From contig JAUVKA010000237.1 of the NCBI GenBank assembly GCA_030592205.1, positions 1-6,576 on the forward strand: 6,576 nt of DNA. Reading direction: 5' to 3'. Under the pieces are notes generated by a model that saw nothing but the letters and a program-made list of their open reading frames with translations, was not told the origin of the DNA and searched no databases. The translations under genes were made by a program, and so were the position numbers. The stretch is from Bacteroidota bacterium (GTDB taxonomy: Bacteria > Bacteroidota > Bacteroidia > Bacteroidales > UBA12481). Positions within the stretch are counted from its first letter, which is position 1. Each line of letters begins with the position of its first letter. Shown piece by piece: positions 1-6,576 of this stretch.

Positions 1-1
1 A

Positions 2-1102
2 AATAAGGTGATCAGGAAACTGGTCGGAGGTGTTGGAGCCAAAATGAAAAAGGCCAAAGTAGAGCTCATTATGGCTGAAGCAAAAATCAAGGCAAGACAT
101 AAAGATCACCTGGTGATCAGCTCGGAAGGAAAGGAATACTCCTGCCGCAACCTCCTCCTGGCTACAGGCGCAGAAGCAATAGTTCCTCCCATAAAAGGTC
201 TGAACAAAGAAGAAGCACTGACCAGTCGTGAGATTCTCCAGATCAAAGAAGTACCGGAAAGTCTGAATATAATTGGAGCCGGCGTGGTAGGAATGGAGTT
301 TGCCAGTTTTTTTAACAGTCTGGGAACGAAGGTGACGGTTTTTGAAATGATGGATGAGATTCTCCCCGGAACTGATTCTGAGATAAGCGCAATGTTTCGT
401 AAAGACTTGAGCAAGAAAGGCGTTAATATTCTCACTTCCACTACTGTTACAGAAATTGACGGGAATAAGGTCATTTATGAAAATCAGGAAGGCAAAGGAG
501 AAGTTGAGGCAGAAAAACTCCTGCTAAGTGTTGGTCGGAAAGCGAATACCGGAGGCATTGGACTGGAAGAACTGGGAATTGAACTAACAGCCAATAAGGG
601 GGTTAAGATCGATGAAAAATGCAGAACAAACATTCCTAATATATATGCTGCCGGCGATATAACCGGCTTCTCCCAGCTTGCACACACTGCAAGTCGGGAG
701 GCTATTGTTGCCGTAAACAACATGCTTGGAAAAACAGAAAGGATGCGCTATAACGCAGTCCCATCAGTAGTTTACTCTAATCCAGAAATAGCCTGTGTGG
801 GAATGACACAGGAAGAAGCAGAGAGTAAGGGTATTGCCTGTAAAACAATGGCCCTCCCAATGGCTTATGCCGGTCGGTTTATTGTTGAAAATGAGGGGAA
901 AAATGGCATCGCCAAGATAGTAGTGGGTGAGAAATATGGCGAGATCCTGGGTGTACATATGTACGGCAACCCAAGCTCAGAAATTATTTATGGGGCGGCC
1001 ATGGCAATAGAAATGGAAATGCGGGTAAAAGATATGCAGGAAATAATATTCCCCCACCCCACAGTTTCCGAAATATTACACGAAATTGTTTTTGAAAAAT
1101 AA
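2..1102 (+). CDS. lpdA: Dihydrolipoamide dehydrogenase (E3), 5'-truncated by window
   Basis: E3 is the flavoprotein of 2-oxoacid dehydrogenase complexes: it reoxidises dihydrolipoamide on E2 and passes electrons through FAD to NAD+ in the cytoplasm. The reading frame is open to the left edge. The GTG at 8 is an internal valine codon, not a start, because the sequence around it (NKVIRKLVGGVGAKMKK) matches the family interior. Visible in order: the end of the FAD domain with an ATG-type motif (LLLATGAEA), the NAD-binding Rossmann motif GAGVVG at 275-292, the second FAD motif IYAAGD at 641-658, and the C-terminal dimerisation domain ending in HPTVSE. That last motif carries the catalytic His (1055-1057) and Glu (1070-1072). 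About 367 residues are visible against the usual 450-470, so the first GxGxxG and the CxxxxC disulfide lie upstream. It is followed by an E1 gene 68 nt downstream, which supports a role in that complex. Function is secure; a specific complex cannot be assigned. Confidence 0.95.
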   Translation, partial: NKVIRKLVGGVGAKMKKAKVELIMAEAKIKARHKDHLVISSEGKEYSCRNLLLATGAEAIVPPIKGLNKEEALTSREILQIKEVPESLNIIGAGVVGMEFASFFNSLGTKVTVFEMMDEILPGTDSEISAMFRKDLSKKGVNILTSTTVTEIDGNKVIYENQEGKGEVEAEKLLLSVGRKANTGGIGLEELGIELTANKGVKIDEKCRTNIPNIYAAGDITGFSQLAHTASREAIVAVNNMLGKTERMRYNAVPSVVYSNPEIACVGMTQEEAESKGIACKTMALPMAYAGRFIVENEGKNGIAKIVVGEKYGEILGVHMYGNPSSEIIYGAAMAIEMEMRVKDMQEIIFPHPTVSEILHEIVFEK

Positions 1103-1107
1103 ACTGT

Positions 1108-1142
1108 AGAGACGGGGCCTTGTGCCGTCCTGAACAGAGACG
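1108..1142. repeat. Imperfect palindrome with flanking AGAGACG direct repeats
   Basis: In the spacer between the E3 and E1 genes, GACGG at 1111-1115 is complementary to CCGTC at 1125-1129. An alternative fold pairs GAC and GGC with GCC and GTC around a CTTGT loop. The heptamer AGAGACG occurs at 1108-1114 and again at 1136-1142. From memory, palindromes beginning GTAGAGACG and ending in its complement are dispersed through many bacterial genomes, including Bacteroidota; this looks like a decayed copy, but that is inference. It has no T-run, so it is not a convincing intrinsic terminator, though it might weakly attenuate or process the transcript. Confidence 0.4.
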
Positions 1143-1170
1143 AAAGAATAAAGATTAAAGAAAAATAGAA

Positions 1171-3639
1171 ATGCCAAAGAATCAATTTATCAATCCGAAA
1201 GAAGTCCGGAAATCCGGAGAAATAACATTCAATCCAATACCGGTAAATCAGTACAACAAAAGCCTGAAAGAGGAAAGAGCCATCTTCTCAGATGCCGACC
1301 TGATACGTATATACCATGATATGCAGGTTATCAGGGAATTTGAAACGATGCTCAACAAAATTAAAACAACCGGTGAGTATAATGGGATCCCCTATAACCA
1401 TCCCGGACCAGCCCACCTGTCGATCGGACAAGAGGCTTCAGCCGTTGGAATGGCCTACCTGCTTGGCATTGATGACATGATTTTCGGATCACACCGAAGC
1501 CATGGAGAAATATTGGCCAAAGGTCTTTCGGCTATCCAGAAACTTGGCGACAAGGAGCTGCTTGATATTATGGAGTCCTTTTTTGAAGGAAGGATACTCC
1601 GAATTATTGAAAAAGGGCACAAAGGAGATACTAAGAGCCTGGCAATAAGATTTCTACTCTATGGCACACTGGCTGAGATCTTCGCTCGTGAAACAGGCTT
1701 TAACAAAGGCCTTGGAGGTTCAATGCATGCATTTTTCACTCCTTTTGGAGTATATCCCAACAATGCTATCGTAGGTGGATCAGGTGATATCTCTGTTGGA
1801 GCTGCCCTTTACAAAAAGGCAAACCAAAAAAAGGGTATCGTTGTTGCCAATATTGGTGATGCATCGGCTGCCTGCGGCCCTGTATGGGAAGGCATCTCCT
1901 TTGCGGCAATGGATCAGTTTAGAGAGTTGTGGGAAGGCCCTTACAATGGAGGACTACCGATAATCTTCAACTTCATGAATAACCAGTATGGTATGGGTGG
2001 TCAAACTTGCGGTGAGACAATGGGATATGATGTCCTTGCACGTCTCGGAGCCGGAGTGAATCCTGAAATGATGCATGCCGAGCGCATCGATGGATATAAC
2101 CCCCTTGCAGTAATTGATGCTTTCCGCAGAAAAAAACAAATACTGGAAGAGAAAAAAGGCCCTGTTCTACTTGATACCCTTACCTATCGAATCAGTGGGC
2201 ATTCACCTTCTGATGCTTCCTCATATAGATCCAAAGAAGAAGTTGATGCATGGGAATCTGCAGATTCAATATTCAGTTTTGGAACTGAACTGATCAGCAA
2301 TGCAGTATGCGGCCTGGATGATTTGGAAAAGATCAAGGCCGACACCACAAAAACCATTATGGAAATCATGCGCCTGGCTATTGATGATAAACTGTCACCT
2401 AATATGGATCTTATCAAGCATCCGGAAATTATCGGTGACATGATGTTTTCAAATGAATCAGTAGACTGCATGGACGACCGAGCTCCTGAGTCGTTGATGA
2501 CATTAGAAGAAAACCCAAGAGTCAAGCAGATCAAAAACAAAGAGCGCTTTGCACTGGATGCAAATGGCAAGCCATTCTCCAAAATTAAAACCTATCAACT
2601 CAAGGATGGAATTTTTGAAGCAATTATAGATCGATTTTATAAAGATCCAACTTTAATTGCTTACGGAGAGGAAAACCGCGACTGGGGAGGAGCCTTTGCT
2701 GTGTATCGCGGACTCACCGAAGCTCTGCCATACAACCGATTATTTAATTCGCCGATTGCTGAAGGTGCCATTGTTGGGACTGCTATTGGATATGGAATGG
2801 CAGGCGGACGGGTTATTGCTGAGATTATGTATTGTGATTTCCTCGGACGTTCAGGTGATGAAGTTTTCAATCAGCTTCCCAAATGGCAGGCAATGAGTGG
2901 CAACCTGATCAAAATGCCGGTTGTGATCCGGGTATCTGTGGGTTCAAAATATGGGGCACAACACTCACAGGACTGGTCGTCATTGGTAGCTCACATTCCA
3001 GGACTGAAAGTTCTATTCCCAGCCACGCCATACGACGCCAAAGGCCTAATGAACAGCGCGCTGCAAGGAACCGATCCTGTGATTTTCTTTGAAAGCCAGC
3101 GAATTTATGATATTGGAGAACTTTTCCATGAAGGAGGGGTACCTGAGGAGTACTATGAAATCCCTATGGGTGAACCGGATATCAAAAGAGAAGGATCAGA
3201 TCTTACTATTTTAAGTATAGGAGCCACTCTCTATAATGCCATTAAGGCAGCGGATATCCTGGAAGAGAAATACAATATTTCCACAGAAATCATTGATGCC
3301 AGAAGTTTAGTGCCGTTTAATTACGAAAAGGTTATCGAATCAGTTAAGAAAACAGGTAAGATAATACTTACCAGTGATGCCTCTTCCAGGGGATCCTTCC
3401 TGAAGGAAATGGCACAGAATATTACAGAGCTGGCTTTCGATGAGTTGGATGCTCCTCCAGTTGTAGTAGGTTCCAGAAACTGGATAATTCCTGCTCACGA
3501 ATTGGAAGATTATTTCTTCCCTCAACCTGAATGGATTTTGGATGCCATACACGAAAGTATCATCCCTCTTAAAAATCACCAGGTTTCCACTAACTTTACT
3601 TCTGCAGAACAAATACGAAGAAATAAATTAGGAATATAA
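1171..3639 (+). CDS. 2-oxoacid dehydrogenase E1, fused alpha-beta subunits (ThDP-dependent)
   Basis: This enzyme decarboxylates a 2-oxoacid with thiamine diphosphate and transfers the acyl group to lipoyl-E2. The 822 residues hold a complete E1 alpha domain (about 40-405), a linker (about 405-470), and an E1 beta domain with its C-terminal transketolase-like part (about 472-800). Alpha landmarks are HLSIGQEA (82-89), SHRSHG (107-112), GGSMH (182-186), cofactor and Mg ligands D230, N271 and Y273, and the active-site loop GHSPSD (343-348). Beta landmarks are E531 in IAEG, expected to activate the thiamine ring, and H598 in GAQHSQ. Compared with pyruvate dehydrogenase alpha there are about 40 extra residues between HG112 and GGSMH, about 12 extra between GDA and NN, and GDA replaces GDG at 229-231. 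The ATG at 1171 is chosen because the domain begins shortly after it and the spacer before it is AT-rich; no Shine-Dalgarno is seen. The HAD gene starts 10 nt after the stop. The substrate (pyruvate, branched-chain oxoacid, acetoin or other) is undetermined. Confidence 0.93.
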   Translation: MPKNQFINPKEVRKSGEITFNPIPVNQYNKSLKEERAIFSDADLIRIYHDMQVIREFETMLNKIKTTGEYNGIPYNHPGPAHLSIGQEASAVGMAYLLGIDDMIFGSHRSHGEILAKGLSAIQKLGDKELLDIMESFFEGRILRIIEKGHKGDTKSLAIRFLLYGTLAEIFARETGFNKGLGGSMHAFFTPFGVYPNNAIVGGSGDISVGAALYKKANQKKGIVVANIGDASAACGPVWEGISFAAMDQFRELWEGPYNGGLPIIFNFMNNQYGMGGQTCGETMGYDVLARLGAGVNPEMMHAERIDGYNPLAVIDAFRRKKQILEEKKGPVLLDTLTYRISGHSPSDASSYRSKEEVDAWESADSIFSFGTELISNAVCGLDDLEKIKADTTKTIMEIMRLAIDDKLSPNMDLIKHPEIIGDMMFSNESVDCMDDRAPESLMTLEENPRVKQIKNKERFALDANGKPFSKIKTYQLKDGIFEAIIDRFYKDPTLIAYGEENRDWGGAFAVYRGLTEALPYNRLFNSPIAEGAIVGTAIGYGMAGGRVIAEIMYCDFLGRSGDEVFNQLPKWQAMSGNLIKMPVVIRVSVGSKYGAQHSQDWSSLVAHIPGLKVLFPATPYDAKGLMNSALQGTDPVIFFESQRIYDIGELFHEGGVPEEYYEIPMGEPDIKREGSDLTILSIGATLYNAIKAADILEEKYNISTEIIDARSLVPFNYEKVIESVKKTGKIILTSDASSRGSFLKEMAQNITELAFDELDAPPVVVGSRNWIIPAHELEDYFFPQPEWILDAIHESIIPLKNHQVSTNFTSAEQIRRNKLGI

Positions 3640-3649
3640 TTTTTATTCA

Positions 3650-4450
3650 ATGAAAGCTAATACAATAGACATAGAGTCAATCAGAAATAAAAACGGGTTT
3701 ATTATCGATATGGACGGGGTTATTTATCATGGTAATAAAATCCTGCCGGGAGCAAAGAATTTTGTCGACTGGCTTACCCGCGAAAAGAAAAACTTTCTTT
3801 TCCTGACTAATGCAAGTGATAAAACTCCAAAGGAACTTCAGGAAAAACTTGCCAGGTTAGGTATACAGGTAGACAAAACCGTTTTCTACACCAGTGCACT
3901 TGCAACTGCAATGTTCCTGCAAAATCAAAAGCCAAAGGGAAGTGCTTTTATTATTGGAGAGCCGGGATTAATCAATGCCCTGTATAATGTGGGATATACA
4001 ATGAATAATATCGATCCTGATTATGTGATTGTAGGTGGAACATCCTCATATAATTATGATACCATTGAAAAGGCTGTCAACCTTGTGCTGAAAGGAGCAA
4101 AGTTGATTGGAACAAATCCGGATATAACCGGACCAATAGAAAATGGAATTGCCCCGGCAACAAAAGCCCTTATTTCACCAATTGAAATGGCAACAGGAAA
4201 AACCGCGTATTTCATTGGAAAACCCAATCCTTTGATGATGCGTAATGCCCTGAAAAAAATCAATGTAAAAAGAGAAGAAGCTATCATTATTGGTGATCGT
4301 AAGGATACGGATAATATTGCCGGAATTGACTCTGAAATCGACACAGTACTGGTGCTCAGCGGCATATCCGCTAAGGAAACAATAAACGATTTTCCATACT
4401 GTCCTAAATATGTTTTAAACGGAGTGATAGATATTGCACCCAGAGATTGA
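3650..4450 (+). CDS. HAD-superfamily subfamily IIA hydrolase (NagD-like phosphatase)
   Basis: This is a predicted Mg-dependent cytoplasmic phosphatase of 266 residues, normal for the NagD/phosphoglycolate phosphatase-like group (about 250-300). All four HAD motifs are intact. Motif I is DMDG with nucleophile D20 and acid/base D22. Motif II is LTNAS with T53-N54. Motif III is K191 in GKPNP. Motif IV is GDRKDTD at 215-221, with D216 and D221 as metal-site acids. The C2-type cap lies between motifs II and III (roughly 80-180), and the VLSGIS segment after motif IV is typical of the subfamily. It lies 10 nt after the E1 gene and 5 nt before the PHP gene, so it is very probably in one operon. Family members act on nucleotides, phosphoglycolate, glycerol phosphate, pyridoxal phosphate or sugar phosphates, and the sequence does not decide among them. 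With an aldolase nearby, a sugar-phosphate or a toxic by-product such as phosphoglycolate is a plausible substrate (inference). Confidence 0.9.
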   Translation: MKANTIDIESIRNKNGFIIDMDGVIYHGNKILPGAKNFVDWLTREKKNFLFLTNASDKTPKELQEKLARLGIQVDKTVFYTSALATAMFLQNQKPKGSAFIIGEPGLINALYNVGYTMNNIDPDYVIVGGTSSYNYDTIEKAVNLVLKGAKLIGTNPDITGPIENGIAPATKALISPIEMATGKTAYFIGKPNPLMMRNALKKINVKREEAIIIGDRKDTDNIAGIDSEIDTVLVLSGISAKETINDFPYCPKYVLNGVIDIAPRD

Positions 4451-4455
4451 TTATT

Positions 4456-5613
4456 ATGTATAAAGTAAACAACCATATCCATACCCCATATTCTTTTAGT
4501 GCTTTTAAATCGATCAAAGAAGCTTTTGAACTGGCAGAAAAGGAGGGGATTCAGGTGTTGGGAATCAATGATTTTTTTGTTACTGACGGATACTCTGAGT
4601 TCAATGAGCAAGCACAGAAACACAATATCTACCCCATCTTCAATGTTGAATTCATTGGCTTATTGAAGGAGGAGCAGGAGAAAGGAATCCGTGTCAATGA
4701 TCCAAGTAATCCCGGACGCACATATTTTTGCGGCAAGGCACTCAGCTTCCCGGTTTCCCTTTCTGAAGAGAACCGGAAAAAACTGGATAAAGTTGTTTCT
4801 GAAAGTCAGAAACAGGTAAAGGATATGCTGAATAAGCTGGCTGAGCTATTGAAGACAATAGAAGCTCCATTCTCACTTTCTTTCGAAGAGATCAAGCTTA
4901 AATATGCAAGGGAACTGGTTCGTGAACGACATATTGTCCAGGGACTTCGAAATTCTATTAATGAACATTACCCCGATAAGGCATCCAAATCAGAATTCAT
5001 TGTGAAACTATATTCCGGTAATCAATCCAAAGTTGATTTATCCGACAATAATTCCTTTGAAGGTGAATTACGAAGCCGCCTTCTGAAAGCAGGTGGAACA
5101 GCATTTGTGCCAGAGGAAGAAAGTTCTTTTCTCCCTATCCCTGAACTGGTTGACATCATAATAAACGCAGGAGGAATCCCCTGTTATCCTGTACTGTTAG
5201 ATGATAAAAATGGCAATTACACAGAATTTGAGGGGGATAAGGAAGCCTTACTAAAGCGCCTCAAACAACTTAATGTTGGTGCCGTTGAATTGATTCCGGG
5301 AAGAAATAATATTAAGCATTTACGCTCTTTTGTAAAGTATTTCTATGAGAATGATTTCCTGGTAAGCTTTGGCACTGAACACAACACACCGGAAATGACC
5401 CCCATGGAGGTAAAAGCCGGAGGAAATACAAGTCTCGACGAATTTCTGCTCAAAGTAAATGAAGAAACAGCCTGTATTTATATTGCTCATCAGGAACTTA
5501 TTAGTAAGGAAAGGGAAGGATATCTCGATTCTAATGGCTATTGTAAAACAGGCAAAAAAAAGGCTTTTATCGATGAAGGAAAATCAATCCTGGCAGATTT
5601 CCTTAAGAATTAA
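4456..5613 (+). CDS. PHP-domain protein, putative metal-dependent phosphoesterase
   Basis: The N-terminus NHIHTPYSFSAF carries the PHP-family metal motif HxH (H7, H9). It is followed by a strand-helix unit ending VLGINDFF (34-41), an NVEF strand with E65, a charged and probably helical segment (about 103-136), H159 in RERHI, and a late FGTEHNTP motif (E308, H309) where the family usually has GxDxH. PHP proteins hydrolyse phosphate esters using a two- or three-metal centre (histidinol phosphatase, DNA polymerase-associated domains). Here the usual DH after the second strand reads D39-F40, and the usual late HP reads Y244-P245, so the metal site is unusual. The ATG at 4456 (385 residues) is preferred over an in-frame TTG at 4447, since it lies just ahead of the conserved HxH strand; the TTG would overlap the HAD stop. 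It lies 5 nt from the HAD gene and 11 nt from the aldolase gene. Fold assignment is fairly sure; the activity is not known. Confidence 0.8.
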   Translation: MYKVNNHIHTPYSFSAFKSIKEAFELAEKEGIQVLGINDFFVTDGYSEFNEQAQKHNIYPIFNVEFIGLLKEEQEKGIRVNDPSNPGRTYFCGKALSFPVSLSEENRKKLDKVVSESQKQVKDMLNKLAELLKTIEAPFSLSFEEIKLKYARELVRERHIVQGLRNSINEHYPDKASKSEFIVKLYSGNQSKVDLSDNNSFEGELRSRLLKAGGTAFVPEEESSFLPIPELVDIIINAGGIPCYPVLLDDKNGNYTEFEGDKEALLKRLKQLNVGAVELIPGRNNIKHLRSFVKYFYENDFLVSFGTEHNTPEMTPMEVKAGGNTSLDEFLLKVNEETACIYIAHQELISKEREGYLDSNGYCKTGKKKAFIDEGKSILADFLKN

Positions 5614-5624
5614 ACGAATCCATC

Positions 5625-6576
5625 ATGAAGAAAGAACTAGAAGCCCTGGTGAGAATGTCACGTACTCTTGGGCAAAACAAGAACCAAATCCTTGCGGCTG
5701 GCGGAAATACATCTTATAAGGATTCCAAATCGATATGGGTGAAAGGAAGTGGACTTGAACTGGGACAAATCGAGGCCAATGGATTTGTGGAATGCGATCG
5801 CACTATGCTTGAATCCAACCTGGGGAAAACATACAGCCAGGATCCCAACCAAAGTTTTGTGCAAGCCCGAAAGGATTTATTATCCACAATGGTAGATCCC
5901 AATTTTCCATTTCAGCCTTCAGTTGAAACCTCTATTCATGTATTACTTCAAGCTCCATTTGTTGCACACACCCACCCTACACTAATCAATGCACTTACCA
6001 GCAGCAAGAGAGGCAAGAACCTGATTGATGAATTATTTAGCAAGGAAGCAGTTTTTGTGGAGTATAACTATCCCGGGTTTGCCCTGTTTTCTCGAGTGAA
6101 AGAAGAAATCGATAGTTTTAGAAAAATCCACCATACTGATCCATCTATTATTTTTCTCAAAAATCATGGTATTGTGGTAGGCGGGGAAACACCGGAGCTT
6201 ATTGAAAAGCAGTTTGAAAAACTATTTCAAAAACTCAGTCCGTTTGTGAAGGATTCACCGGAGCTCAAGGAAATAGATTATCCTGCCGACCGGCTAAGCA
6301 AAATACTGCCTGCAATCCGAATGATGATTTCCGACAAGAATCCTAAGCTTCTGAAATTTCGAACTCACTCCCTTATTGAGCATTTTTCATCTGGTCAAAT
6401 CAATTTCGAAAAAATTCACCGCCCATTTTGTTATGATCATGTTGTACACGGTGGAGGAAAATATTTATACCTCGATCAAAATACTGATGAGCCGGGCTTC
6501 CTTGATGTGTGCTTTAATAAGATAAATAAATTCAAAAAGGAACAGGGCGTTCTGCCAAGAGTAGTTATGATAAAAG
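5625..6576 (+). CDS. Class II aldolase/adducin-family protein, 3'-truncated by window
   Basis: The frame is open from the ATG at 5625 to the right edge (317 complete codons, no stop). Class II aldolases use a zinc ion bound by three histidines to cleave a ketose 1-phosphate to dihydroxyacetone phosphate and an aldehyde; epimerase and decarboxylase relatives exist. The fold's signature is clear: AAGGNTSYKD (24-33) and VKGSG (39-43) for phosphate binding, E101 in VETSIH, the zinc pair H115 and H117 in VAHTHPT, and the third zinc histidine H181 in LKNHGIVVGG. The region after about 220, including YDHVVHGGGKYLYLD (270-284) and a terminal LPRVVMIK, is beyond the compact 215-275-residue RhaD/FucA length. 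It resembles the longer aldolase part of bifunctional aldolase/short-chain dehydrogenase proteins, so a second domain may follow off-window (inference). It starts 11 nt after the PHP stop with no clear Shine-Dalgarno. The substrate is unknown; rhamnulose or fuculose 1-phosphate are only family precedents. Confidence 0.88.
   Translation, partial: MKKELEALVRMSRTLGQNKNQILAAGGNTSYKDSKSIWVKGSGLELGQIEANGFVECDRTMLESNLGKTYSQDPNQSFVQARKDLLSTMVDPNFPFQPSVETSIHVLLQAPFVAHTHPTLINALTSSKRGKNLIDELFSKEAVFVEYNYPGFALFSRVKEEIDSFRKIHHTDPSIIFLKNHGIVVGGETPELIEKQFEKLFQKLSPFVKDSPELKEIDYPADRLSKILPAIRMMISDKNPKLLKFRTHSLIEHFSSGQINFEKIHRPFCYDHVVHGGGKYLYLDQNTDEPGFLDVCFNKINKFKKEQGVLPRVVMIK

Noticed and set aside
8..10. GTG as the start of the E3 gene
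   Set aside because: The frame is open upstream to the edge and the protein would lack the FAD-binding N-terminus and redox disulfide; the codon is internal.
104..118. 15-nt perfect palindrome GATCACC-T-GGTGATC
   Set aside because: It lies inside the E3 coding sequence (codons for KDHLVI), is a single copy, and has no promoter context, so it is probably chance.
1111..1129. Intrinsic terminator after the E3 gene
   Set aside because: The stem is short and imperfect and no T-run follows; the downstream sequence is A-rich on this strand.
2184..2582. A 132-codon minus-strand frame within the E1 gene
   Set aside because: It overlaps the alpha domain and linker of a well-supported gene and its translation resembles no family.
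4447..4449. TTG start for the PHP gene overlapping the HAD stop
   Set aside because: The ATG at 4456 is close, in frame, and sits directly before the conserved HxH strand; the extra three residues add nothing recognisable.
4054..4623. A 189-codon open frame on the minus strand across the HAD-PHP junction
   Set aside because: It is antisense to two genes with clear family motifs, shows no recognisable domain, and is best explained as a coding-strand shadow.

Overview
The window holds five same-strand (+) genes packed end to end, cut by the window at both ends. Composition is moderately AT-rich. Gene starts sit in A/T-rich context with no convincing Shine-Dalgarno sequence. The E1 alpha and beta subunits are fused in one polypeptide. 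These traits together suggest a member of the Bacteroidota, possibly an environmental Bacteroidales/Marinilabiliales-type lineage. This is inferred from style, not from a marker gene.

Layout. (1) Positions 2-1102: the C-terminal three quarters or so of a dihydrolipoamide dehydrogenase (E3). Its N-terminus with the redox disulfide lies off the left edge. (2) 1103-1170: a 68-nt spacer with an imperfect palindrome that looks like a decayed dispersed repeat. (3) 1171-3639: an 822-residue thiamine-diphosphate-dependent 2-oxoacid dehydrogenase E1 with the alpha and beta subunits fused, and two insertions in the alpha half. (4) 3650-4450: a HAD subfamily IIA (NagD-like) phosphatase. (5) 4456-5613: a PHP-domain protein with a partly altered metal site. 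(6) 5625 to the right edge: a class II aldolase (RhaD/FucA fold) that is still open at the window end. No stretch over 300 nt lacks a gene, and no tRNA, rRNA, CRISPR or mobile element is visible.

Working together. Genes 3 to 6 are separated by only 10, 5 and 11 nt, so they are very probably co-transcribed, and E3 probably leads into the same unit. E1 and E3 are two of the three parts of a 2-oxoacid dehydrogenase complex; the E2 acyltransferase is not in the window and may lie upstream. The HAD, PHP and class II aldolase proteins are typical sugar-phosphate enzymes. A cluster that splits a phosphorylated sugar or sugar acid and oxidises a 2-oxoacid product to an acyl-CoA is a reasonable hypothesis, but no substrate can be read from the sequence. 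The most unusual points are the enlarged E1 alpha domain with a GDA instead of GDG cofactor motif, the atypical PHP metal site, and the combination of the cluster itself.
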